Of a DNA stretch of 64,000 nucleotides, positions 1-8,286 are shown in pieces (the stretch's first letter is position 1; every line of letters starts with the position of its first letter). The stretch covers positions 1 to 64,000 of the forward strand of contig JBBJNV010000016.1 in assembly GCA_037721215.1 (NCBI GenBank), written 5' to 3'. Origin of the DNA: Gemmatimonadaceae bacterium. Lineage in GTDB: Bacteria; Gemmatimonadota; Gemmatimonadetes; Gemmatimonadales; Gemmatimonadaceae. The translations under genes and the position numbers were made by a program. Below the pieces are notes generated by a model that saw only the letters and a list, made by a program, of their open reading frames with translations, did not search any database and was not told the DNA's origin.

Positions 1-2
1 AC

Positions 3-152
3 ATTGGAGTGATTAGCCGGTCGGATTCCGACTCGCTCGTCGACCAGACCGTCCGTGTTCGCAAAATGCTTCACGGCCTCGTTAACCGGATCGCCGAAGG
101 TGCGCCGGATTCACAAGTGCGGCGAAAGGATCAACCGGCGGTTGGTTCCTGA
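3..152 (+). CDS. C-terminal fragment of an unidentified protein
   Basis: An open frame enters from the left edge and runs 49 codons to TGA at 150-152. The fragment is basic and probably helical, with a segment reading RVRKMLHGLVNRI. That segment loosely resembles the last helix of small four-helix-bundle proteins of the 23S rRNA intervening-sequence family, whose C-termini end with a similar M-L-x-x-L-I-R helix. This is a resemblance only. The start and most of the protein lie outside the window, so the identity is a guess, and the frame itself is supported only by its openness and direction. Confidence 0.4.
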   Translation: MGVISRSDSDSLVDQTVRVRKMLHGLVNRIAEGAPDSQVRRKDQPAVGS

Positions 153-158
153 ATGATT

Positions 159-183
159 GAGCCGCCCGGCCGGCGGCGGGCTC
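159..183 (+). terminator. GC-rich stem-loop after the edge ORF
   Basis: GAGCC at 159-163 can pair with GGCTC at 179-183, enclosing further GCC/GGC pairing. It starts just after the TGA at 150-152 and would suit an end-of-gene hairpin, but no T-run follows, so intrinsic termination is uncertain. Confidence 0.3.
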
Positions 184-393
184 GCCGTCAGCGCACCGCG
201 GTAGTTACCTCGCCCAAGACATTTCTAATGGTGGTTGACATTCCCCCAGATGCAACTAGCCGAAGCGTTGAGCGCGGGCCAAGATCTCAATAGCCAGCTG
301 AACTTGCCAGGCGACGTCGCTTCTCCTGCGATTCATGCGCAAATGTTCAGCGGCGACTCCCGTCGCTGTCTCGCGCGCCAGTGTCGGTGTAAA

Positions 394-909
394 ATGATGT
401 TAATTCGCAACGTTGGTGTTTATTTTTTCGTTGTTGGTACCGTTGTCTTTCTTGGATGCCACGAACGCGTCATGTCGAATGAGACAGGATTATCTAGGTT
501 TAGCACCCCCGCGGACGGGGCGGCCCGGCTAGATCCGCAAGTGAGAGCTGATCTCGCGGATCGGTTTGACGTTGACGCCGTCGAGAGACTGTTGCAGCGG
601 TTGGCTTCATCGGAGCGGGGGCACTTGCTACAGACGCTCGGCGTTGCAAGCGCGTCCTCGGCCTCAGAGGAGCCGCAGGTTGGTTCCGCCACTGCAGCGG
701 CGTCGGCAGCAGGTCGTTCGGATCGACAGGACGTGCGGATCGAGATAAAATCGGAGGATCCAGCGAAGCAGGCGTTGCTGGATGAAATTTGGGCGCCCTA
801 TTGGCTCCTGCTGCCGAGCTCGGCGCTCGATGATCTGAGTTACCCGTATCCCGGGCGCGAATTGGCTCGCTCGCGTCTCAAAGCGATCGAGCAGGCGCCG
901 AAAGAATGA
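394..909 (+). CDS. Putative lipoprotein of unknown function
   Basis: This 171-residue protein has a short basic N-terminus, a hydrophobic stretch (residues about 6-20) and a lipobox-like FLGC with Cys22. It would therefore be exported and lipid-anchored. The frame is open further upstream to a TTG at 235, but only the start at 394 (ATG ATG) gives the signal peptide at the N-terminus. The mature part has an Ala/Ser-rich linker near residues 95-115. It ends in a region with a WAPYW motif that I do not recognise. It stands alone between two unrelated units, with about 240 bases lacking a gene before it. I cannot assign a function. Confidence 0.6.
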   Translation: MMLIRNVGVYFFVVGTVVFLGCHERVMSNETGLSRFSTPADGAARLDPQVRADLADRFDVDAVERLLQRLASSERGHLLQTLGVASASSASEEPQVGSATAAASAAGRSDRQDVRIEIKSEDPAKQALLDEIWAPYWLLLPSSALDDLSYPYPGRELARSRLKAIEQAPKE

Positions 910-913
910 TTGC

Positions 914-930
914 CTGTCGAAGCTCGACAG
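914..930 (+). terminator. Perfect inverted repeat after the lipoprotein gene
   Basis: CTGTCGA (914-920) and TCGACAG (924-930) form a 7-bp stem with a 3-base loop, five bases after the lipoprotein stop codon. A weak pyrimidine stretch (CTTTGCCCT) follows. It may end the lipoprotein transcript, but the missing T-run makes it weak as an intrinsic terminator. Confidence 0.35.
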
Positions 931-1164
931 CTTTGCCCTCGATCTTCGTCGCCGCAAAGTCGGAATGCTGGGTTCTATGCTTGGTATGTCGTTGGCCGTC
1001 GGGATACCCTTGTCGGTCGTAGGTCAACACCGTGGGGTACCACGCCAATGGCCGGCGCCGAGCAGGTTGGGGCCGGGAGCTTCAGGTCGTCCGCAGTCCG
1101 CCAGCGCCTCAGCCCTCAGTTCTCTTTTTCCGCCGCTGGCGTTTGACATCCCGCCTCACTCCCG
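931..1164. other. Intergenic stretch without a supported gene
   Basis: Short open frames exist here (for example from 965 to 1168) but have low-complexity, arginine/serine-rich translations, no ribosome binding site and no recognisable domain. A TTGACA at 1143-1148 lies upstream of the better-placed rplM promoter but has no good -10 partner. I see nothing else in it. Confidence 0.5.
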
Positions 1165-1193
1165 TTGACTTAACATTCGGCCATTCGTAGGTT
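1165..1193 (+). promoter_or_regulatory. Sigma-70-type promoter of the rplM operon
   Basis: TTGACT (1165-1170) is followed after exactly 17 bases by TAGGTT (1188-1193), which keeps the key T, A and final T of the -10 box. Transcription would start near 1200, giving an 88-base leader before rplM. Confidence 0.55.
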
Positions 1194-1287
1194 TAGAGGC
1201 TGTGCAAAAATCGACTTCACCAGTATTTCCAGCATTCTCCATCATGTCGAGGAGGCTGCAGGCTCTACGCACGATCAGACCCGTAAT

Positions 1288-1740
1288 ATGAAGACTTACT
1301 CCGCCACCCCGCGGGATATCAAGCATGAGTGGCACGTCATCGATGCGAGTGGCATGGTGCTCGGTCGCCTTGCGACTGAGGTCGCCAGGATAATCCGGGG
1401 CAAGCATAAGCCGATGTACACTCCCCACATGGATACCGGCGATAACGTCATCGTCATCAACGCCTCGAAGGTCAAGGTCACCGGCCGGAAGGCGGAACAG
1501 AAAATGTATTTTCATCACACCGGGTACATGGGGCATGAACGATTCACACCCTTTGCTTCGGTCCTCGAAAAACATCCGGAACGGATAATCGAGAAAGCGG
1601 TTTATGGCATGCTGCCGAAGACGGCTCTCGGCCGACAGACCCTTCGCAGAAAGCTCCGGGTATTTGCAAACGACCGGCACACGCATTCCGCCCAGCAACC
1701 CAAAGTTCTCGAATTCAACAAGACGAGTGAGACGAAGTAA
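1288..1740 (+). CDS. rplM: 50S ribosomal protein L13
   Basis: This 150-residue protein aligns end to end with L13 of the large ribosomal subunit. It opens with the usual MKTYSA and carries the family stretch WHVIDASGMVLGRLATEVA (residues about 15-33), then GDNVIVINASKV and a YGMLPK segment. L13 binds 23S rRNA early in 50S assembly. It is the first gene of the operon, directly ahead of rpsI as in most bacteria, and shares one base with it (TAATG at 1738-1742). No Shine-Dalgarno sequence sits at normal distance. The nearest purine-rich GGAGG (1250-1255) is more than 30 bases upstream, so the leader may fold to bring it close. Confidence 0.98.
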   Translation: MKTYSATPRDIKHEWHVIDASGMVLGRLATEVARIIRGKHKPMYTPHMDTGDNVIVINASKVKVTGRKAEQKMYFHHTGYMGHERFTPFASVLEKHPERIIEKAVYGMLPKTALGRQTLRRKLRVFANDRHTHSAQQPKVLEFNKTSETK

Positions 1741-2135
1741 TGGCTGAAAGCAGCACCACGCATACGATCGGCCGCCGGAAGGAAGCGGTTTGCCGGCTTT
1801 ACCTCACGGCCGGCTCCGGAAAATGGCAGGTGAACGGACGGACTCTCGGTGACTATTTCCCGCGGGGCGCACATGTGTCCGCGATTCAGCAACCGTTCAC
1901 TGCTACCGATACGCTTGGCCGCTTCGACATAAAAGCGCGCGTTCAGGGCGGCGGGCTCACTGGTCAGGCCGGAGCACTGCGGCTTGCAGTTGCCCGCGCG
2001 CTGGTGAAAATCGACGAGACGCACCGGCGCAAGCTGCGCGATCTTGGCCTGTTGACTCGTGACGCACGGGCAGTCGAGCGAAAGAAGCCAGGCCGCCCCA
2101 AGGCGCGCAAGAAATTCCAGTTCTCCAAGCGTTAA
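1740..2135 (+). CDS. rpsI: 30S ribosomal protein S9
   Basis: This 131-residue protein is S9 of the small ribosomal subunit. It shows the IGRRKEAVCRLYL opening (residues about 10-22), the conserved GQAGALRLAVARAL segment and the basic C-terminus ending KKFQFSKR. In this family that tail reaches the P-site tRNA. The ATG overlaps the rplM stop by one base, so translation is likely coupled to L13, as expected for two proteins made in equal amounts. The length matches bacterial S9. The next gene, rpsB, starts 15 bases downstream. There is no sign of anything unusual. Confidence 0.98.
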   Translation: MAESSTTHTIGRRKEAVCRLYLTAGSGKWQVNGRTLGDYFPRGAHVSAIQQPFTATDTLGRFDIKARVQGGGLTGQAGALRLAVARALVKIDETHRRKLRDLGLLTRDARAVERKKPGRPKARKKFQFSKR

Positions 2136-2150
2136 CCGACAATTCACTGA

Positions 2151-3125
2151 ATGACTGAGCCCAATCTCGATCAACTGCTAGCTGCCGGAGTTCACTTCGG
2201 CCATCAGACCCGTCGCTGGAACCCGAAGATGCGCCGTTTCATCTTCGCCGAGCGGAATGGAATTCACATCATCGACCTCCAGAAGACATTGCGTCAGCTG
2301 GAGGTTGCCAAGACCCTGGCACGTCAGGTAGTCCTGCGCGGCGAGAGCGTGCTGTTCGTCTGCACGAAGCGGCAACTGGTGAATATCGTTCGCGAAGAAG
2401 CCGAGCGATGTGGCGCGATGCACATCACCGAGCGGTGGCTGGGCGGCCTGCTGACCAACTTTCAGACAGTCAAGAAGCAGGTCCGCAAGCTGAAGGATCT
2501 GGAGGCGGGCAGCGAGGCTGGAGGAGACTTCGAGAACTACACCAAGAAAGAGCAGCTCATGATGAGCCGCCAGCGCGACAAGCTTTCCAAGAATCTTTCC
2601 GGCATCAAGAACCTGAGCCGGCTGCCTGGCCTGATGTTCGTGATTGATTCCAAGAAGGAGCGGATTGCAGTTGCGGAGGCGAACAAGCTCCAGATTCCGC
2701 TTATCGCACTCGTCGATACGAATGCAGATCCCGACCTGATCACCGTTCCGATTGCGGGCAACGATGACGCGATCAAGTCGGTCGAGCTGGTGACGCACGC
2801 CATTGCTGACGCAATCATCGAGGCGCGGCGCGAGGCGCCGATACGTGATGAATCGGAAGAGTCGGAGTCGTACACGTACAGCTCGGATCGTGGCGCCGAA
2901 CCCGAGGGTGAGGGCGACAAGAAGCGCAAGCGGCGTCCGCGTCGTCGGCGTGCGAAGCCTGAGGCGATCGCCGCAAGGCTCAAGTCGGGCAGTGAAGGCG
3001 AGGGTGGCGGTGAAGGAGAGGGAAGTGAATCGGCTGAAGCTGCCGGCGATGGCGGGGCGATCGATAGCGGCGAATCAACCGCTTCCGGAGATTTTACAAC
3101 TGACGCTGAGCGTCCTGACGTTTGA
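2151..3125 (+). CDS. rpsB: 30S ribosomal protein S2 with long charged tail
   Basis: Residues 1 to about 230 are a complete S2, with [19 protein letters not shown] near the start, the [13 protein letters not shown] segment and the [12 protein letters not shown] segment. S2 binds the 30S head-body junction late in assembly and is needed for S1 attachment. The remaining 90 or so residues are an extension absent from most S2 proteins. It runs as an acidic, Ser/Glu-rich part, then a strongly basic stretch ([13 protein letters not shown], near residue 262), then a Gly/Glu/Ser-rich acidic end. This tail looks disordered. The gene follows rpsI and is followed by a strong hairpin that separates it from tsf. 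Confidence 0.97.
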   Translation: MTEPNLDQLLAAGVHFGHQTRRWNPKMRRFIFAERNGIHIIDLQKTLRQLEVAKTLARQVVLRGESVLFVCTKRQLVNIVREEAERCGAMHITERWLGGLLTNFQTVKKQVRKLKDLEAGSEAGGDFENYTKKEQLMMSRQRDKLSKNLSGIKNLSRLPGLMFVIDSKKERIAVAEANKLQIPLIALVDTNADPDLITVPIAGNDDAIKSVELVTHAIADAIIEARREAPIRDESEESESYTYSSDRGAEPEGEGDKKRKRRPRRRRAKPEAIAARLKSGSEGEGGGEGEGSESAEAAGDGGAIDSGESTASGDFTTDAERPDV

Positions 3126-3149
3126 AGCCATGCTCATCGCGGGCAGAAC

Positions 3150-3182
3150 CGCCGCCGGCCGAACAGCCGGCGGCGTTCTTTT
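3150..3182 (+). terminator. Intrinsic terminator between rpsB and tsf
   Basis: GCCGCCGGC (3151-3159) pairs perfectly with GCCGGCGGC (3166-3174) around a six-base loop. One more C-G pair extends the base of the stem, and GTTCTTTTAG follows. This is a good rho-independent terminator 25 bases after the rpsB stop, so tsf is either attenuated or has its own promoter. Confidence 0.8.
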
Positions 3183-3236
3183 AGTCATCTACCACACACG
3201 CGCCTCGCGCGAATCTGATCGAGAAAGGAAATAGAG

Positions 3237-3830
3237 ATGTTTACAGCGAAGGATGTTCAGACACTGCGCCAGCGCACCGGCGCCGGCATGATGGAGTGCA
3301 AAAAAGCGCTGACCGAGACCAACGGCGAAATGGGGAAGGCGGAAGAACTGCTGCGCGTCAAAGGCATCGCGAAAGCGGAGACGCGCTCAGGCAAGCAGAC
3401 GAGTGAAGGCGCCATCACCAGCTACATCCATCCGCCTGGCAAGATCGGCGTAATGGTGGAGATTGCCTGCGAAACGGACTTCGTTGCGCGAACAGACGAT
3501 TTCAAGTCGCTCGGCCGCGAGATAGCGCTGCATATAGCGAGCGCGGCACCGGTGGCAGTGGACAAGGACGGAGTGCCGGCTGATCGAATCGACAGCGAAC
3601 GGCGCATTGCCGAGGAGCAGGCCAAGGCGAGCGGCAAGCCCGACAACATCGTCCAACGCATGGTTGAGGGAAAAGTCGAAGCGTATCTGAAAGACGTGTC
3701 CCTCATGAATCAGCCGTGGATTCGCGAGCCCAAGAAGACGATCAGCGACCTGGTGAAGGAAGCGTCGGCGAAGATGGGCGAGAACATTCAGATCCGCCGC
3801 TTCGTCCGCTACCAGATGGGCGAGGAGTAA
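3237..3830 (+). CDS. tsf: Elongation factor Ts
   Basis: This 197-residue EF-Ts recycles EF-Tu by releasing GDP. It has the N-terminal UBA-like part with RTGAGMMECKKALTE (residues about 12-26) and the core stretch CETDFVARTDDF (near 79-90) that contacts EF-Tu. At about 197 residues it is the short type, lacking the second core repeat of the 283-residue Escherichia coli protein. A clear AAAGGA (3224-3229) precedes the ATG. It follows rpsB, its usual partner, but across a terminator. PyrH starts seven bases after its stop. Confidence 0.97.
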   Translation: MFTAKDVQTLRQRTGAGMMECKKALTETNGEMGKAEELLRVKGIAKAETRSGKQTSEGAITSYIHPPGKIGVMVEIACETDFVARTDDFKSLGREIALHIASAAPVAVDKDGVPADRIDSERRIAEEQAKASGKPDNIVQRMVEGKVEAYLKDVSLMNQPWIREPKKTISDLVKEASAKMGENIQIRRFVRYQMGEE

Positions 3831-3837
3831 CGGCGGG

Positions 3838-4551
3838 TTGGCTCCGATCGCGTATTCCAGGGTTCTTGTCAAGATTTCCGGCGAGGCACTCGCCGGCGGG
3901 AAAGGCACGGGCTTCGATTTCGACACTCTGTTTCGCATCGCTGGCGAGGTGAAGCAAGCGGTAGATACCGGCGCGGCCGTGGGACTGGTCATCGGCGGCG
4001 GAAACATCGTCCGGGGCGCCCAGTTCTCCAAGCTGGGAATGGATCGGGTTGGAAGCGACTACATGGGCATGCTTGGCACGGTCATCAACGCGCTCGCGCT
4101 TCAGGATGTTCTGGAGCGGGCCGGCGTCAAGACTCGAGTCATGACGTCGATCAACATGGAACAGATCGCCGAGCCGTTCATTCGCCGCCGTGCATTGCGA
4201 CATTTTGAAAAGGGGCTCGTTGTAATTTTTGCCGGTGGCACGGGCAATCCCTATTTCTCTACCGATACTGCCGCCGCGTTGCGCGCTATCCAGACGAAGT
4301 CTCAGGTAATCATCAAGGCAACGAGCGTCGACGGGGTATACTCCGCCGATCCGAAAATAGACACGACGGCGACCCTATTCGACGAGATCAGCTATCGTGA
4401 CGTCATGGTAAAGGAACTGGGCGTCATGGATCAGACCGCGATTGCTCTTTGCCGCGAGAACAAGCTTCCGATCATCGTCCTCAACATCAACACTCCTGGA
4501 GCCATTGCGCGCGCCGTAAGCGGTGAGCGCATCGGGACAATCGTTCAATGA
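3838..4551 (+). CDS. pyrH: Uridylate kinase (UMP kinase)
   Basis: PyrH phosphorylates UMP to UDP in pyrimidine nucleotide synthesis. It belongs to the amino-acid-kinase fold rather than the P-loop NMP kinases. The 237-residue protein shows KISGEAL (residues 12-18), GGGNIVRG (near 51-58) and GTGNPYFSTDTAAA (near 134-147), all family hallmarks. The start is TTG at 3838, the only candidate that gives the full N-terminus before the first strand. The gene lies in the classical rpsB-tsf-pyrH-frr order and overlaps frr by four bases (ATGA), which suggests coupled translation. Confidence 0.97.
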   Translation: MAPIAYSRVLVKISGEALAGGKGTGFDFDTLFRIAGEVKQAVDTGAAVGLVIGGGNIVRGAQFSKLGMDRVGSDYMGMLGTVINALALQDVLERAGVKTRVMTSINMEQIAEPFIRRRALRHFEKGLVVIFAGGTGNPYFSTDTAAALRAIQTKSQVIIKATSVDGVYSADPKIDTTATLFDEISYRDVMVKELGVMDQTAIALCRENKLPIIVLNINTPGAIARAVSGERIGTIVQ

Positions 4552-5102
4552 TCACTATTCCGCAGATCATCAAGGATTCGCGCACCGCGATGGACAAGTC
4601 GCTGGAAAGTTCGAGGCGCGAGCTTGGATCGATCCGGACGGGCAAGGCCAGCGTGAACCTGCTCGATACGGTACGCGTCCCTGTTTACGGGCAAAGCATG
4701 CCGCTCAATCAAGTGGCGAGCGTTTCGGCGCCAGAGCCGCGGCTTCTCACGGTGACTCCGTGGGATAAGAGCCAGTTGCAGGTCATCGAACGCGCCCTGC
4801 GCGATTGCGATCTCGGCCTCAACCCGATGAGTCAGGGCGGTACCATTCGAGTACCGCTGCCGGCACTGAATGAAGAACGCCGCCGCGATCTCGTGAAGGT
4901 CGTCCACAAGCTGGCTGAGGAAGCGCGCATCGGCATCCGGCACGCCCGGACGGAAGGGCGCGACAAGCTGAAAAAAATGGAGAAGGTGTCAGAAGACGAC
5001 ATCAAGCACGGCGAGAAGGATCTGCAGAAACTGCACGATGACTTCATCGGCCGCATCGACGAACTGCTGAAGGGGAAAGAAGCAGAAATCATGGAAGTCT
5101 GA
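4548..5102 (+). CDS. frr: Ribosome recycling factor
   Basis: RRF works with EF-G to split post-termination ribosomes. The 184-residue length is exactly that of the family. The sequence has the expected opening helix, the SIRTGKASVNLLD segment (domain I/II border), the PWDKSQLQVIERAL stretch and the long basic C-terminal helices (RRDLVKVVHKLAEEARIGIRHAR). Its ATG lies inside the last codons of pyrH (ATGA overlap), so it is probably made by re-initiating ribosomes. cdsA starts four bases after its stop. Confidence 0.98.
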   Translation: MITIPQIIKDSRTAMDKSLESSRRELGSIRTGKASVNLLDTVRVPVYGQSMPLNQVASVSAPEPRLLTVTPWDKSQLQVIERALRDCDLGLNPMSQGGTIRVPLPALNEERRRDLVKVVHKLAEEARIGIRHARTEGRDKLKKMEKVSEDDIKHGEKDLQKLHDDFIGRIDELLKGKEAEIMEV

Positions 5103-5106
5103 CAAC

Positions 5107-5961
5107 GTGTCCGAGCTCACTCGGCGCGTTCTTTTCTCGCTTGCGGGAGCTCCGCTGACAGTGGCCATCATTTACGCTGGCGGAGCTGTGCTGGCCGGGG
5201 CTCTGGCCATCCTCGCGGCATTAGGGGCCTGGGAATTCTTCCGGATGGCGCGCGAGGGCGGGTCAAATCCTCTCGAGATTGCCGGTATTGCGCTGGCTGC
5301 GTCGATTCCGCTTCTCGTGCATGCGAATTATCTGGGCGTGTATCGAGTGTCGGTCACATCCGGGGTGTTCGCGTTTCTCATCCTGCTTGCAGCGGTCATC
5401 TGGGCTCGCGGTGTCGGCGGCCGGCCACTCGTTGCGGTGTCCGTCACCGTGGCGGGTATCGTCTATCCCGCATTGCTGACATACATGTATCCGTTGCGCT
5501 ATCACGACTACGCCGTCGGAGCGGTCGCGGGCACGGTGCTGGTGATGTTCCCGATCATGGTCACGTGGGGCACTGACACGGGCGCGTACGTTTTTGGCCG
5601 GCTGTTCGGGAAGCGGAAGCTGATTCCCGCGGTGAGCCCCGGGAAAACAGTGGCAGGCGCCGTTGGAGGGCTCTTCGTGGCCATCGCTATGTGCTTCCTC
5701 TATGCCCGGTTCATGCTCGAACCTTTTGCGCAGCTCACACTGGCGCCGCTCGGTATACTGGTATTTGCAGTCGCCATCAGTGTTGCCGATCAGATCGGCG
5801 ATCTCTTTGAATCGCTGATCAAGCGCGATTCGGGGGTGAAGGACTCTTCAAGCATTTTTCCGGGGCACGGCGGCGTTCTGGATCGTTTTGACAGCCTGTT
5901 GTTTGCGCTGCCAGTTGCGCACATGCTGCTAAGCCGTCTGCTGGTACCGTCACCCGGATGA
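5107..5961 (+). CDS. cdsA: Phosphatidate cytidylyltransferase
   Basis: CdsA makes CDP-diacylglycerol from phosphatidate and CTP in the inner membrane, the branch point of phospholipid synthesis. The 284-residue protein is almost wholly membrane-spanning, with about seven or eight hydrophobic segments. The C-terminal third carries the family signature: SVADQIGDLFESLIKRDSGVKD (from about residue 225), then FPGHGGVLDRFDSL with its metal-binding aspartates. VSPGKTVAGAVGG precedes it. A GTG start at 5107 is used. It sits between frr and dxr, a common bacterial order, and overlaps dxr by four bases. Confidence 0.95.
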   Translation: MSELTRRVLFSLAGAPLTVAIIYAGGAVLAGALAILAALGAWEFFRMAREGGSNPLEIAGIALAASIPLLVHANYLGVYRVSVTSGVFAFLILLAAVIWARGVGGRPLVAVSVTVAGIVYPALLTYMYPLRYHDYAVGAVAGTVLVMFPIMVTWGTDTGAYVFGRLFGKRKLIPAVSPGKTVAGAVGGLFVAIAMCFLYARFMLEPFAQLTLAPLGILVFAVAISVADQIGDLFESLIKRDSGVKDSSSIFPGHGGVLDRFDSLLFALPVAHMLLSRLLVPSPG

Positions 5962-7085
5962 CGCCGCGCGGAGTTGCGGTACTGGGGTCGACTGGCTCGA
6001 TTGGCACAACTGCCCTGCGGGTTCTGAATCGGCACCGCGAAGCGTTTCAAGTGGTGGGATTGACGGCCCATAGCAACGCAAACCTGCTTGCGGAGCAGCA
6101 GCGCCATTTCGAACCTGCGTTTGTTGGTCTGGTGAACGACAGCGGGTCGCGGGGCGAGGGGTGGGCAGGAGGAGTTGAATGTCTTGTCGAGGCCGCAACC
6201 CGGGACGATGTTGCGATAGTCATCAACGCGATCGTGGGAACCGCTGGCCTCGACGCGACGCTGGCCGCATTGCGGGCCGGGAAGCGAGTCGCGCTGGCCA
6301 ACAAGGAAACGCTCGTCATGGCGGGCGCGCTCGCGGCCGAAGCGTGCGCCGAAGGCGGTGGCGAGATCGTGCCGGTGGACAGTGAGCACAGTGCGATTTT
6401 GCAATGCATCGGCAGCCGCCCGCGCTCAGACGTAAGGCGGGTAATACTGACTGCCTCGGGCGGACCTTTCCGCGGGTGGGACGAAGCTCAAATCCTCAAT
6501 GCACGTCTCGAGGATGCGTTGAAGCATCCCACGTGGGAAATGGGCCGCAAAATAACCATCGACAGCGCCACTCTGGCAAACAAGGCGCTCGAGGTCATCG
6601 AGGCCCACTTTCTGTTCGGACTCCCGTATGATTGCATTGACGTGGTGGTGCACCCGCAGAGCATTGTGCATTCATTTGTCGAATTCGTCGACGGCAGCGT
6701 ATTCGCGCAGATGAGCCAGCCCACCATGGAGCTACCGGTGCTTTATGCGCTCACACATCCGGAACGAGTCGCAGACGACAGTGCAATGCCGTTCGATCCT
6801 GTATCAGCGTCTCCCATCACCTTCGAGGCGGTGGCGCACGAGCGCTTTCCGGCACTCCGAATGGGGATCGATGCCGGGAAGCGTGGCGGATCGGCACCGG
6901 CGGTGTACAATGCAGCCAACGAACAAGCTGTGGCTTTTTTCCTCGAGGGCAGGATCTCGTTTGCGGATATTCCGCGTGGTATCGGGTCGGCGCTCGACAG
7001 GCTGGGACAACTTGCTGGGTCTACACGTGAGGATCTTCTCGCGGCCGACGCGGCAGCTCGAAAGCACATAATGGAGCTTTTCTGA
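5958..7085 (+). CDS. dxr: 1-deoxy-D-xylulose 5-phosphate reductoisomerase
   Basis: DXR turns 1-deoxy-D-xylulose 5-phosphate into 2-C-methyl-D-erythritol 4-phosphate with NADPH, the committed step of the MEP isoprenoid pathway. The 375-residue protein has the NADPH-binding LGSTGSIG (residues 9-16), NKETLV, the metal and substrate segment VDSEHSAI and the catalytic-loop region NKALEVIEAHFLFG, then HPQSIVHSFVEF. The ATG overlaps the cdsA stop (ATGA) and the stop overlaps the rseP ATG (TGATG). The organism therefore makes isoprenoids by the non-mevalonate route, which also supplies the undecaprenyl carrier used by MraY in this window. Confidence 0.97.
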   Translation: MTPRGVAVLGSTGSIGTTALRVLNRHREAFQVVGLTAHSNANLLAEQQRHFEPAFVGLVNDSGSRGEGWAGGVECLVEAATRDDVAIVINAIVGTAGLDATLAALRAGKRVALANKETLVMAGALAAEACAEGGGEIVPVDSEHSAILQCIGSRPRSDVRRVILTASGGPFRGWDEAQILNARLEDALKHPTWEMGRKITIDSATLANKALEVIEAHFLFGLPYDCIDVVVHPQSIVHSFVEFVDGSVFAQMSQPTMELPVLYALTHPERVADDSAMPFDPVSASPITFEAVAHERFPALRMGIDAGKRGGSAPAVYNAANEQAVAFFLEGRISFADIPRGIGSALDRLGQLAGSTREDLLAADAAARKHIMELF

Positions 7086-8254
7086 TGCTCGCTTACATTG
7101 CCCCGGTATTCGTCTTCGGGCTTGTTGTTTTCGTACACGAGCTTGGCCACTTCCTGGCGGCGAAGGCCGTCGGCGTGTACACCCCCCGATTTTCCATTGG
7201 TTTTGGGAAGACGCTGTTCAAGAAGCGGTGGGGAGAAACAGAGTACGTCATCGCGATGCTTCCGGTCGGCGGGTACGTACGAATGGCATCGAAAGAAGAT
7301 GAAGCCACCGCGTTCATCGAGGGTGGAAGCGAGAACTCGGCGACCCATGTTGCTACCCATGGCCAGCCGCTGGATCCCGAGGCCATGATTCCGTTTGGCC
7401 CCAAGCCGATCCCGGCGCACCGGTGGTTCGAGTCGAAGCCCCTCTGGGCGAGAATGGTGATCCTGCTCGCCGGTGTAACGATGAATATTCTTCTCGCCTT
7501 CGTCGTGACGACCGGAATGTTCATGCACTATGGCACCCCCTATTTGTCGACAACGGCCGATTCGGTACTTGCGGGCCGTCCTGGGGAGCGAGCAGGGCTC
7601 GTGCGTGGGGACAGCATCGTGGCCATTCAGGGCGTACCACTGAGAAAGTGGGACAAGCTCGTGGAGCGGGTTGGCGCGTCCGAAAATGTGCCACTTACGT
7701 TCGATATCATCCGGGCGGGGCAGGCTCGCAAGCTGGTCATCACGCCTGTCAGGGACACGACCCGCGATCCGGACACCGGCGCATCAGGGCGCGCAGTGCG
7801 CATCGGTATCATGCCAAGTCAGGGGTCGAAGGATCTGGGGTTTGTTCCTGCCATCGGCGCGGGATGGAATGCCACCTGGGCAATGGCGGGATCGGTCCTG
7901 GACGCATTGAAGGGATTGGCGACGCGGGAAGTTTCGGCGAGCCAGCTTGGCGGTCCGATCATGATCGCCCAGGCGTCCGTGCAGGCCGCGCAGGGAGGCG
8001 CCGAGCGGCTGCTGTTTCTCATTGCGCTGATCAGCGCGAATCTGGCTGTTTTCAATCTTCTTCCGATTCCCATTCTCGATGGCGGTCAGATCGTACTGAA
8101 CCTGCTCGAGAGCGCCAAGGGAAGCGCCTTCAGCACGCGCACGCGGGATTACATCCTGCGTGCCGGAATTGCCACCGTGCTGCTGCTTTTCGTCCTGGTG
8201 ACATACAACGACCTCAGACGGCTGGTCACGAGTGCGATGGAGCGGTTCGGCTAG
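7085..8254 (+). CDS. rseP: RIP metalloprotease RseP (site-2 protease)
   Basis: This 389-residue intramembrane zinc protease cuts transmembrane anti-sigma factors after a first periplasmic cut, releasing envelope-stress sigma factors. The active-site HELGH is at residues 18-22 in the first membrane segment. The third zinc ligand region NLLPIPILDGG is near residues 322-332. Between them lies a PDZ domain (about 155-230, with the substrate-binding RAGLVRGDSIVAIQG stretch). There is only one clear PDZ, whereas E. coli RseP has two. It follows dxr directly, the usual genomic place for this gene in many phyla. Confidence 0.95.
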   Translation: MLAYIAPVFVFGLVVFVHELGHFLAAKAVGVYTPRFSIGFGKTLFKKRWGETEYVIAMLPVGGYVRMASKEDEATAFIEGGSENSATHVATHGQPLDPEAMIPFGPKPIPAHRWFESKPLWARMVILLAGVTMNILLAFVVTTGMFMHYGTPYLSTTADSVLAGRPGERAGLVRGDSIVAIQGVPLRKWDKLVERVGASENVPLTFDIIRAGQARKLVITPVRDTTRDPDTGASGRAVRIGIMPSQGSKDLGFVPAIGAGWNATWAMAGSVLDALKGLATREVSASQLGGPIMIAQASVQAAQGGAERLLFLIALISANLAVFNLLPIPILDGGQIVLNLLESAKGSAFSTRTRDYILRAGIATVLLLFVLVTYNDLRRLVTSAMERFG

Positions 8255-8286
8255 ACGTGCCAGTCAACAAGGAATCCGCCAAAGTC

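Noticed and set aside
235-393. In-frame extension of the first lipoprotein, and TTGACA at 235-240 as a promoter
   Set aside because: The extension would bury the signal peptide inside the protein. The TTGACA has no convincing -10 at 16-18 bases.
910-1168. Two short open frames between the lipoprotein and rplM
   Set aside because: No ribosome binding site, low-complexity translation and no domain. They overlap the promoter.
7423-8286. Long open frame leading into the YggS homologue
   Set aside because: It shadows rseP in another frame. Only the part from about 8257 or 8287 matches the YggS family.
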